64,000 nucleotides of DNA, taken from positions 1 to 64,000 of the forward strand of contig NW_027018104.1 in assembly GCF_032854445.1 (NCBI RefSeq), written 5' to 3'. Of this stretch, positions 52,520 to 62,415 are shown in pieces (positions within the stretch are counted from its first letter, which is position 1; each line of letters opens with the position of its first letter). This stretch comes from Liolophura sinensis. Its lineage: Eukaryota; Mollusca; Polyplacophora; Chitonida; Chitonidae. The position numbers and the translations under genes are program-made. Below the pieces are notes generated by a model, which searched no databases, was not told the origin of the DNA, and was given only the letters and a program-made list of their open reading frames with translations.

Positions 52520-54115
52520 GACGTCGTCTGGGCTACCGAAGGGCACATAACTTATAATGAAAAGTTGAATATAGTAATGACCAGTCGCGATTGTACATAG
52601 TTAATGTAGCCGATTTCAATTCGCAAAAAGACCAGGCAAAAATCCAAAAGTGGAAAAACTGTTCCAATGCTGCTGGTAAGAGGCTAATCCGACGTATTTT
52701 GTGACGAGAAATCGAATGGTGCAAACCGCGTTGCTCTCCGACCAATACTTTTGGCTGTAGCCACAAATGAATAATCAATGATGTCAAGATCACGTGCCCA
52801 GCAACGGCTCTTACTCCATGGAAACCAAGGAAATTTGCAATTTTTCAACAGCTGGAGATGCCTGGCCCAATTGCGCATCCTTTGGCACCTTATTGATGTG
52901 GGTCAGTGTTCAATTGTACTTTTTACAGCGGATTGTATCAAGTACCTTGTGTTTTTTTTATATACAAATGGTGTGGTTTTTCTACATGTAGATAAAGACA
53001 TTGAGTTTGTCTTCGACTTAGAAGTAAGACATTTGCTGGGTGAGTTAAATGGGCTTGGCCCAAAGATTTGACGTCGTCTGGGCTACCGAAGGGCACATAA
53101 CTTATAATGAAATGTTGAATATAGTAATGACCAGTCGCGATTGTACATAGTTAATGTAGCCGATTTAAGTTAGCAAAAAGACCAGGCAAAAATCCAAAAG
53201 TGGAAAAACTGTTCCAATGCTGCTGGTAAGAGGATAATCCGACGTATTTTGTGACGAGAAATCGAATGGTGCAAACCGCGTTGCTCTCCGACCAATACTT
53301 TTGGCTGTAGCCACAAATGAATAATCAATGATGTCAAGATCACGTGCCCAGCAACGGCTCTTACTCCATGGAAACCAAGGAAATTTGCAATTTTTCAACA
53401 GCTGGAGATGCCTGGCCCAATTGCGCATCCTTTGGCACCTTATTGATGTGGGTCAGTGTTCAATTGTACTTTTTACAGCGGATTGTATCAAGTACCTTGT
53501 GTTTTTTTTATATACAAATGGTGTGGTTTTTCTACATGTAGATAAAGACATTGAGTTTGTCTTCGACTTAGAAGTAAGACATTTGCTGGGTGAGTTAAAT
53601 GGGCTTGGCCCAAAGATTTGACGTCGTCTGGGCTACCGAAGGGCACATAACTTATAATGAAATGTTGAATATAGTAATGACCAGTCGCGATTGTACATAG
53701 TTAATGTAGCCGATTTAAATTAGCAAAAAGACCAGGCAAAAATCCAAAAGTGGAAAAACTGTTCCAATGCTGCTGGTAAGAGGATAATCCGACGTATTTT
53801 GTGACGAGAAATCGAATGGTGCAAACCGCGTTGCTCTGCGACCAATACTTTTGGCTGTAGCCACAAATGAATAATCAATGATGTCAAGATCACGTGCCCA
53901 GCAACGGCTCTTACTCCATGGAAACCAAGGAAATTTGCAATTTTTCAACAGCTGGAGATGCCTGGCCCAATTGCGCATCCTTTGGCACCTTATTGATGTG
54001 GGTCAGTGTTCAATTGTACTTTTTACAGCGGATTGTATCAAGTACCTTGTGTTTTTTTTATATACAAATGGTGTGGTTTTTCTACATGTAGATAAAGACA
54101 TTGAGTTTGTCTTCG
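52520..54115. repeat. 3.30-kb spaced block, left copy
   Basis: Common unit, TTTAAGTTAG unit, then TTTAAATTAG unit with CTCTGCGACC, matching 55819-57414 at offset 3299 bp (6 units less 1 bp). Confidence 0.82.
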
Positions 54116-54169
54116 ATTTAGAAGTAAGACATTTGTTGGGTGAGTTAAATGGGCTTGGCCCAAAGATTT

Positions 54170-54719
54170 GACGTCGTCTGGGCTACCGAAGGGCACATAA
54201 CTTATAATGAAAAGTTGAATATAGTAATGACCAGTAGCGATTGTACATAGTTAATGTAGCCGATTTCAATTCGCAAAAAGACCAGGCAAAAATCCAAAAG
54301 TAGAAAAACTGTTCCAATGCTGTTGGTAAGAGGCTAATCCGACGTATTTTGTGACGAGAAATCGAATGGTGCAAACCGCGTTGCTCTCCGACCAATACTT
54401 TTGGCTGTAGCCACAAATGAATAATCAATGATGTCAAGATCACGTGCCCAGCAACGGCTCTTACTCCATGGAAACCAAGGAAATTTGCAATTTTTCAACA
54501 GCTGGAGATGCCTGGCCCAATTGCGCATCCTTTGGCACCTTATTGATGTGGGTCAGTGTTCAATTGTACTTTTTACAGCGGATTGTATCAAGTACCTTTT
54601 GTTTTTTTTATATACAAATGGTGTGGTTTTTCTACATGTAGATAAAGACATTGAGTTTGTCTTCGACTTAGAAGTAAGACATTTGTTGGGTGAGTTAAAT
54701 GGGCTTGGCCCAAAGATTT
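54170..54719. repeat. Undeleted counterpart of the truncated monomer, copy 1
   Basis: Shares with the 394-bp units the marker string CAGTAGCG, GTAGAAAAACT, GCTGTTGG and CCTTTTG, and is likewise followed by a CAATAATTT unit, but is full length. It has GAGAAATCG, not GAGATATCG. Confidence 0.8.
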
Positions 54720-55268
54720 GACGTCGTCTGGGCTACCGAAGGGCACATAACTTATAATGAAAAGTTGAATATAGTAATGACCAGTCGCGATTGTACATAG
54801 TTAATGTAGCCGATTTCAATTAACAAAAAGACCAGGCAAAAATCCAAAAGTGGAAAAACTGTTCCAATGCTGCTGGTAAGAGGCTAATCCGACGTATTTT
54901 GTGACGAGAAATCGAATGGTGCAAACCGCGTTGCTCTCCGACCAATAATTTGGCTGTAGCCACAAATGAATAATCAATGATGTCAAGATCACGTGCCCAG
55001 CAACGGCTCTTACTCCATGGAAACCAAGGAAATTTGCAATTTTTCAACAGCTGGAGATGCCTGGCCCAATTGCGCATCCTTTGGCACCTTATTGATGTGG
55101 GTCAGTGTTCAATTGTACTTTTTACAGCGGATTGTATCAAGTACCTTGTGTTTTTTTTATATACAAATGGTGTGGTTTTTCTACATGTAGATAAAGACAT
55201 TGAGTTTGTCTTCGACTTAGAAGTAAGACATTTGCTGGGTGAGTTAAATGGGCTTGGCCCAAAGATTT
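54720..55268. repeat. CAATAATTT monomer (549 bp), after intact counterpart 1
   Basis: TTAACAAAAAG and CCAATAATTTGG are present; it follows the full-length unit at 54170. Confidence 0.92.
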
Positions 55269-56087
55269 GACGTCGTCTGGGCTACCGAAGGGCACATAAC
55301 TTATAATGAAATGTTGAATATAGTAATGACCAGTCGCGATTGTACATAGTTAATGTAGCAGATTTCAATTCGCAAAAAGACCAGGCAAAAATCCAAAAGT
55401 AGAAAAACTGTTCCAATGCTGCTGGTAAGAGGCTAATCCGACGTATTTTGTGACGAGAAATCGAATGGTGCAAACCGCGTTGCTCTCTGACCAATACTTT
55501 TGGCTGTAGCCACAAATGAATAATCAATGATGTCAAGATCACGTGCCCAGCAACGGCTCTTACTCCATGGAAACCAAGGAAATTTGCAATTTTTCAACAG
55601 CTGGAGATGCCTGGCCCAATTGCGCATCCTTTGGCACCTTATTGATGTGGGTCAGTGTTCAATTGTACTTTTTACAGCGGATTGTATCAAGTACCTTGTG
55701 TTTTTTTTATATACAAATGGTGTGGTTTTTCTACATGTAGATAAAGACATTGAGTTTGTCTTCGACTTAGAAGTAAGACATTTGTTGGGTGAGTTAAATG
55801 GGCTTGGCCCAAAGATTTGACGTCGTCTGGGCTACCGAAGGGCACATAACTTATAATGAAAAGTTGAATATAGTAATGACCAGTCGCGATTGTACATAGT
55901 TAATGTAGCCGATTTCAATTCGCAAAAAGACCAGGCAAAAATCCAAAAGTGGAAAAACTGTTCCAATGCTGCTGGTAAGAGGCTAATCCGACGTATTTTG
56001 TGACGAGAAATCGAATGGTGCAAACCGCGTTGCTCTCCGACCAATACTTTTGGCTGTAGCCACAAATGAATAATCAATGATGTCAAG

Positions 56088-56095
56088 ATCACGTG
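56088..56095. other. Invariant E-box-like site ATCACGTG (one per monomer)
   Basis: CACGTG lies just downstream of the anchor and is present in every monomer I could read, except the three that lost this region by deletion. In type A units it extends to TCACGTGA, a perfect 8-bp palindrome. CACGTG is the core site of bHLH and bHLH-Zip factors in eukaryotes. A binding role here is inference; conservation by homogenisation alone is equally possible. Confidence 0.35.
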
Positions 56096-56250
56096 CCCAG
56101 CAACGGCTCTTACTCCATGGAAACCAAGGAAATTTGCAATTTTTCAACAGCTGGAGATGCCTGGCCCAATTGCGCATCCTTTGGCACCTTATTGATGTGG
56201 GTCAGTGTTCAATTGTACTTTTTACAGCGGATTGTATCAAGTACCTTGTG

Positions 56251-56264
56251 TTTTTTTTATATAC
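56251..56264. repeat. T-tract followed by TATATAC, length-variable (T7/T8/T9)
   Basis: A run of eight T followed by ATATAC is the main length-polymorphic position of the monomer and explains the 549, 550 and 551-bp unit lengths. T7 marks type B units, and T9 occurs in a few units (near 610, 8872, 11622, 18772, 21523, 29217, 31421, 35822 and 41167). One unit has the run interrupted by C (25926). The tract is typical of replication slippage. Confidence 0.85.
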
Positions 56265-56280
56265 AAATGGTGTGGTTTTT

Positions 56281-56290
56281 CTACATGTAG
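56281..56290. repeat. Perfect 10-bp palindrome CTACATGTAG
   Basis: CTACATGTAG reads identically on both strands and recurs in nearly all units, about 25 bp after the T-tract. It is absent from the three truncated monomers because their second deletion covers it, and one base after it is changed at 25409 (GTAGTTAAAG). No function is assigned. Confidence 0.6.
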
Positions 56291-56348
56291 ATAAAGACAT
56301 TGAGTTTGTCTTCGACTTAGAAGTAAGACATTTGCTGGGTGAGTTAAA

Positions 56349-56361
56349 TGGGCTTGGCCCA
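56349..56361. repeat. Short inverted repeat TGGGC-TTG-GCCCA at the monomer junction
   Basis: A 5-bp stem with a 3-bp loop sits directly before the GACGTC that starts the next unit. Some units break it: GGTTCAAAG replaces GGCCCAAAG in the units at about 178, 8426, 10626, 11176, 21075 and 28773, and GACCCAAAG occurs near 2377 and 6225. The stem is too short to call a terminator. Confidence 0.4.
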
Positions 56362-58567
56362 AAGATTTGACGTCGTCTGGGCTACCGAAGGGCACATAAC
56401 TTATAATGAAATGTTGAATATAGTAATGACCAGTCGCGATTGTACATAGTTAATGTAGCCGATTTAAGTTAGCAAAAAGACCAGGCAAAAATCCAAAAGT
56501 GGAAAAACTGTTCCAATGCTGCTGGTAAGAGGATAATCCGACGTATTTTGTGACGAGAAATCGAATGGTGCAAACCGCGTTGCTCTCCGACCAATACTTT
56601 TGGCTGTAGCCACAAATGAATAATCAATGATGTCAAGATCACGTGCCCAGCAACGGCTCTTACTCCATGGAAACCAAGGAAATTTGCAATTTTTCAACAG
56701 CTGGAGATGCCTGGCCCAATTGCGCATCCTTTGGCACCTTATTGATGTGGGTCAGTGTTCAATTGTACTTTTTACAGCGGATTGTATCAAGTACCTTGTG
56801 TTTTTTTTATATACAAATGGTGTGGTTTTTCTACATGTAGATAAAGACATTGAGTTTGTCTTCGACTTAGAAGTAAGACATTTGCTGGGTGAGTTAAATG
56901 GGCTTGGCCCAAAGATTTGACGTCGTCTGGGCTACCGAAGGGCACATAACTTATAATGAAATGTTGAATATAGTAATGACCAGTCGCGATTGTACATAGT
57001 TAATGTAGCCGATTTAAATTAGCAAAAAGACCAGGCAAAAATCCAAAAGTGGAAAAACTGTTCCAATGCTGCTGGTAAGAGGATAATCCGACGTATTTTG
57101 TGACGAGAAATCGAATGGTGCAAACCGCGTTGCTCTGCGACCAATACTTTTGGCTGTAGCCACAAATGAATAATCAATGATGTCAAGATCACGTGCCCAG
57201 CAACGGCTCTTACTCCATGGAAACCAAGGAAATTTGCAATTTTTCAACAGCTGGAGATGCCTGGCCCAATTGCGCATCCTTTGGCACCTTATTGATGTGG
57301 GTCAGTGTTCAATTGTACTTTTTACAGCGGATTGTATCAAGTACCTTGTGTTTTTTTTATATACAAATGGTGTGGTTTTTCTACATGTAGATAAAGACAT
57401 TGAGTTTGTCTTCGACTTAGAAGTAAGACATTTGTTGGGTGAGTTAAATGGGCTTGGCCCAAAGATTTGACGTCGTCTGGGCTACCGAAGGGCACATAAC
57501 TTATAATGAAAAGTTGAATATAGTAATGACCAGTCGCGATTGTACATAGTTAATGTAGCCGATTTCAATTCGCAAAAAGACCAGGCAAAAATCCAAAAGT
57601 AGAAAAACTGTTCCAATGCTGCTGGTAAGAGGCTAATCCGACGTATTTTGTGACGAGAAATCGAATGGTGCAAACCGCGTTGCTCTCCGACCAATACTTT
57701 TGGCTGTATCCACAAATGAATAATCAATGATGTCAAGATCACGTGCCCAGCAACGGCTCTTACTCCATGGAAACCAAGGAAATTTGCAATTTTTCAACAG
57801 CTGAAGATGCCTGGCCCAATTGCGCATCCTTTGGCACCTTATTGATGTGGGTCAGTGTTCAATTGTACTTTTTACAGCGGATTGTATCAAGTACCTTGTG
57901 TTTTTTTATATACAAATGGTGTGGTTTTTCTACATGTAGATAAAGACATTGAGTTTGTCTTCGATTTAGAAGTAAGACATTTGTTGGGTGAGTTAAATGG
58001 GCTTGGCCCAAAGATTTGACGTCGTCTGGGCTACCGAAGGGCACATAACTTATAATGAAAAGTTGAATATAGTAATGACCAGTCGCGATTGTACATAGTT
58101 AATGTAGCCGATTTCAATTCGCAAAAAGACTAGGCAAAAATCCAAAAGTAGAAAAACTGTTCCAATGCTGCTGGTAAGAGGCTAATCCGACGTATTTTGT
58201 GACGAGAAATCGAATGGTGCAAACCGCGTTGCTCTCCGACCAATACTTTTGGCTGTAGCCACAAATGAATAATCAATGATGTCAAGATCACGTGCCCAGC
58301 AACGGCTCTTACTCCATGGAAACCAAGGAAATTTGCAATTTTTCAACAGCTGGAGATGCCTGGCCCAATTGCGCATCCTTTGGCACCTTATTGATGTGGG
58401 TCAGTGTTCAATTGTACTTTTTACAGCGGATTGTATCAAGTACCTTGTGTTTTTTTTATATACAAATGGTGTGGTTTTTCTACATGTAGATAAAGACATT
58501 GAGTTTGTCTTCGATTTAGAAGTAAGACATTTGTTGGGTGAGTTAAATGGGCTTGGCCCAAAGATTT

Positions 58568-59117
58568 GACGTCGTCTGGGCTACCGAAGGGCACATAACT
58601 TATAATGAAAAGTTGAATATAGTAATGACCAGTAGCGATTGTACATAGTTAATGTAGCCGATTTCAATTCGCAAAAAGACCAGGCAAAAATCCAAAAGTA
58701 GAAAAACTGTTCCAATGCTGTTGGTAAGAGGCTAATCCGACGTATTTTGTGACGAGAAATCGAATGGTGCAAACCGCGTTGCTCTCCGACCAATACTTTT
58801 GGCTGTAGCCACAAATGAATAATCAATGATGTCAAGATCACGTGCCCAGCAACGGCTCTTACTCCATGGAAACCAAGGAAATTTGCAATTTTTCAACAGC
58901 TGGAGATGCCTGGCCCAATTGCGCATCCTTTGGCACCTTATTGATGTGGGTCAGTGTTCAATTGTACTTTTTACAGCGGATTGTATCAAGTACCTTTTGT
59001 TTTTTTTATATACAAATGGTGTGGTTTTTCTACATGTAGATAAAGACATTGAGTTTGTCTTCGACTTAGAAGTAAGACATTTGTTGGGTGAGTTAAATGG
59101 GCTTGGCCCAAAGATTT
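58568..59117. repeat. Undeleted counterpart of the truncated monomer, copy 2
   Basis: Same markers as the unit at 54170 at 4398 bp spacing, and followed by the CAATAATTT unit at 59118. Confidence 0.8.
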
Positions 59118-59666
59118 GACGTCGTCTGGGCTACCGAAGGGCACATAACTTATAATGAAAAGTTGAATATAGTAATGACCAGTCGCGATTGTACATAGTT
59201 AATGTAGCCGATTTCAATTAACAAAAAGACCAGGCAAAAATCCAAAAGTGGAAAAACTGTTCCAATGCTGCTGGTAAGAGGCTAATCCGACGTATTTTGT
59301 GACGAGAAATCGAATGGTGCAAACCGCGTTGCTCTCCGACCAATAATTTGGCTGTAGCCACAAATGAATAATCAATGATGTCAAGATCACGTGCCCAGCA
59401 ACGGCTCTTACTCCATGGAAACCAAGGAAATTTGCAATTTTTCAACAGCTGGAGATGCCTGGCCCAATTGCGCATCCTTTGGCACCTTATTGATGTGGGT
59501 CAGTGTTCAATTGTACTTTTTACAGCGGATTGTATCAAGTACCTTGTGTTTTTTTTATATACAAATGGTGTGGTTTTTCTACATGTAGATAAAGACATTG
59601 AGTTTGTCTTCGACTTAGAAGTAAGACATTTGCTGGGTGAGTTAAATGGGCTTGGCCCAAAGATTT
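59118..59666. repeat. CAATAATTT monomer (549 bp), after intact counterpart 2
   Basis: Sister of the unit at 54720 at 4398 bp spacing. Confidence 0.92.
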
Positions 59667-61316
59667 GACGTCGTCTGGGCTACCGAAGGGCACATAACTT
59701 ATAATGAAAAGTTGAATATAGTAATGACCAGTCGCGATTGTACATAGTTAATGTAGCAGATTTCAATTCGCAAAAAGACCAGGCAAAAATCCAAAAGTAG
59801 AAAAACTGTTCCAATGCTGCTGGTAAGAGGCTAATCCGACGTATTTTGTGACGAGAAATCGAATGGTGCAAACCGCGTTGCTCTCTGACCAATACTTTTG
59901 GCTGTAGCCACAAATGAATAATCAATGATGTCAAGATCACGTGCCCAGCAACGGCTCTTACTCCATGGAAACCAAGGAAATTTGCAATTTTTCAACAGCT
60001 GGAGATGCCTGGCCCAATTGCGCATCCTTTGGCACCTTATTGATGTGGGTCAGTGTTCAATTGTACTTTTTACAGCGGATTGTATCAAGTACCTTGTGTT
60101 TTTTTTATATACAAATGGTGTGGTTTTTCTACATGTAGATAAAGACATTGAGTTTGTCTTCGACTTAGAAGTAAGACATTTGTTGGGTGAGTTAAATGGG
60201 CTTGGCCCAAAGATTTGACGTCGTCTGGGCTACCGAAGGGCACATAACTTATAATGAAAAGTTGAATATAGTAATGACCAGTCGCGATTGTACATAGTTA
60301 ATGTAGCCGATTTCAATTCGCAAAAAGACCAGGCAAAAATCCAAAAGTGGAAAAACTGTTCCAATGCTGCTGGTAAGAGGCTAATCCGACGTATTTTGTG
60401 ACGAGAAATCGAATGGTGCAAACCGCGTTGCTCTCCGACCAATACTTTTGGCTGTAGCCACAAATGAATAATCAATGATGTCAAGATCACGTGCCCAGCA
60501 ACGGCTCTTACTCCATGGAAACCAAGGAAATTTGCAATTTTTCAACAGCTGGAGATGCCTGGCCCAATTGCGCATCCTTTGGCACCTTATTGATGTGGGT
60601 CAGTGTTCAATTGTACTTTTTACAGCGGATTGTATCAAGTACCTTGTGTTTTTTTTATATACAAATGGTGTGGTTTTTCTACATGTAGATAAAGACATTG
60701 AGTTTGTCTTCGACTTAGAAGTAAGACATTTGCTGGGTGAGTTAAATGGGCTTGGCCCAAAGATTTGACGTCGTCTGGGCTACCGAAGGGCACATAACTT
60801 ATAATGAAATGTTGAATATAGTAATGACCAGTCGCGATTGTACATAGTTAATGTAGCCGATTTAAGTTAGCAAAAAGACCAGGCAAAAATCCAAAAGTGG
60901 AAAAACTGTTCCAATGCTGCTGGTAAGAGGCTAATCCGACGTATTTTGTGACGAGAAATCGAATGGTGCAAACCGCGTTGCTCTCCGACCAATACTTTTG
61001 GCTGTAGCCACAAATGAATAATCAATGATGTCAAGATCACGTGCCCAGCAACGGCTCTTACTCCATGGAAACCAAGGAAATTTGCAATTTTTCAACAGCT
61101 GGAGATGCCTGGCCCAATTGCGCATCCTTTGGCACCTTATTGATGTGGGTCAGTGTTCAATTGTACTTTTTACAGCGGATTGTATCAAGTACCTTGTGTT
61201 TTTTTTATATACAAATGGTGTGGTTTTTCTACATGTAGATAAAGACATTGAGTTTGTCTTCGATTTAGAAGTAAGACATTTGTTGGGTGAGTTAAATGGG
61301 CTTGGCCCAAAGATTT

Positions 61317-61866
61317 GACGTCGTCTGGGTTACCGAAGGGCACATAACTTATAATGAAGAGTTGAATATAGTAATGACCAGTAGCGATTGTACATAGTTA
61401 ATGTAGCCGATTTCAATTCGCAAAAAGACCAGGCAAAAATCCAAAAGTAGAAAAACTGTTCCAATGCTGTTGGTAAGAGGCTAATCCGACGTATTTTGTG
61501 ACGAGAAATCGAATGGTGCAAACCGCGTTGCTCTCCGACCAATACTTTTGGCTGTAGCCACAAATGAATAATCAATGATGTCAAGATCACGTGCCCAGCA
61601 ACGGCTCTTACTCCATGGAAACCAAGGAAATTTGCAAGTTTTCAACAGCTGGAGATGCCTGGCCCAATTGCGCATCCTTTGGCACCTTATTGATGTGGGT
61701 CAGTGTTCAATTGTACTTTTTACAGCGGATTGTATCAAGTACCTTTTGTTTTTTTTATATACAAATGGTGTGGTTTTTCTACATGTAGATAAAGACATTG
61801 AGTTTGTCTTCGACTTAGAAGTAAGACATTTGTTGGGTGAGTTAAATGGGCTTGGCCCAAAGATTT
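61317..61866. repeat. Undeleted counterpart of the truncated monomer, copy 3
   Basis: Same context at 2749 bp from copy 2, with private changes GGGTTACC (about 61330), AATGAAGAG (about 61358) and GCAAGTTTTC (about 61638). Confidence 0.8.
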
Positions 61867-62415
61867 GACGTCGTCTGGGCTACCGAAGGGCACATAACTT
61901 ATAATGAAAAGTTGAATAGAGTAATGACCAGTCGCGATTGTACATAGTTAATGTAGCCGATTTCAATTAACAAAAAGACCAGGCAAAAATCCAAAAGTGG
62001 AAAAACTGTTCCAATGCTGCTGGTAAGAGGCTAATCCGACGTATTTTGTGACGAGAAATCGAATGGTGCAAACCGCGTTGCTCTCCGACCAATAATTTGG
62101 CTGTAGCCACAAATGAATAATCAATGATGTCAAGATCACGTGCCCAGCAACGGCTCTTACTCCATGGAAACCAAGGAAATTTGCAATTTTTCAACAGCTG
62201 GAGATGCCTGGCCCAATTGCGCATCCTTTGGCACCTTATTGATGTGGGTCAGTGTTCAATTGTACTTTTTACAGCGGATTGTATCAAGTACCTTGTGTTT
62301 TTTTTATATACAAATGGTGTGGTTTTTCTACATGTAGATAAAGACATTGAGATTGTCTTCGACTTAGAAGTAAGACATTTGCTGGGTGAGTTAAATGGGC
62401 TTGGCCCAAAGATTT
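61867..62415. repeat. CAATAATTT monomer (549 bp), after intact counterpart 3
   Basis: Sister of the unit at 59118 at 2749 bp, with private GAATAGAGT at about 61919 and GAGATTGTC at about 62352. Confidence 0.92.

Larger units (their letters stand above)
55819..56368. repeat. Reference monomer of the common type (550 bp)
   Basis: This unit carries the majority state at almost every variable site: TTCGCAAAAAG, GTGGAAAAACT, GCTGCTGG, GAGAAATCG, CTCTCCGACC, CTGTAGCC, CACGTGCCC, CCAAGG, CATCCTTTGGC, GATTGTATCAAG, CCTTGTG and T8. GC content is about 41% by hand count. Six-base palindromes in order are GACGTC (55819), TCGCGA (55884), CACGTG (56090), CCATGG (56115), CAGCTG (56148) and CAATTG (56167 and 56210). 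I see no convincing internal sub-repeat, so the 550-bp unit looks like the basic period and not a dimer. Confidence 0.9.
53840..56530. repeat. 4.40-kb spaced block of the right end, left copy
   Basis: Contains the intact counterpart unit, the CAATAATTT unit and the CTCTCTGACC unit, matching 58238-60928 at offset 4398 bp. It has AAATGTTG at about 55310 where the right copy has AAAAGTTG. Confidence 0.82.
55819..57414. repeat. 3.30-kb spaced block, right copy
   Basis: Sister of 52520-54115. The match stops where 54118 has CGATTT and 57417 has CGACTT. Confidence 0.82.
58238..60928. repeat. 4.40-kb spaced block of the right end, right copy
   Basis: Sister of 53840-56530. The match ends at AGGATAATCC (56532) versus AGGCTAATCC (60930). 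Confidence 0.82.

Noticed and set aside
55818-55857. Bacterial-type promoter (TTGACG with TATAAT)
   Set aside because: The spacer between the two hexamers is 29 bp, far from 16-18, and the array is not bacterial in character.
55819-56368. Enrichment of six-base palindromes as a sign of protein binding
   Set aside because: Chance alone predicts about eight to nine 6-bp palindromes in 550 bp, and the number seen is similar.
55819-56368. Dimeric origin of the unit (2 x 275 bp)
   Set aside because: Only short words recur (ATTGTAC, GGCCCAA, CAATTG); no extended similarity between halves was visible.
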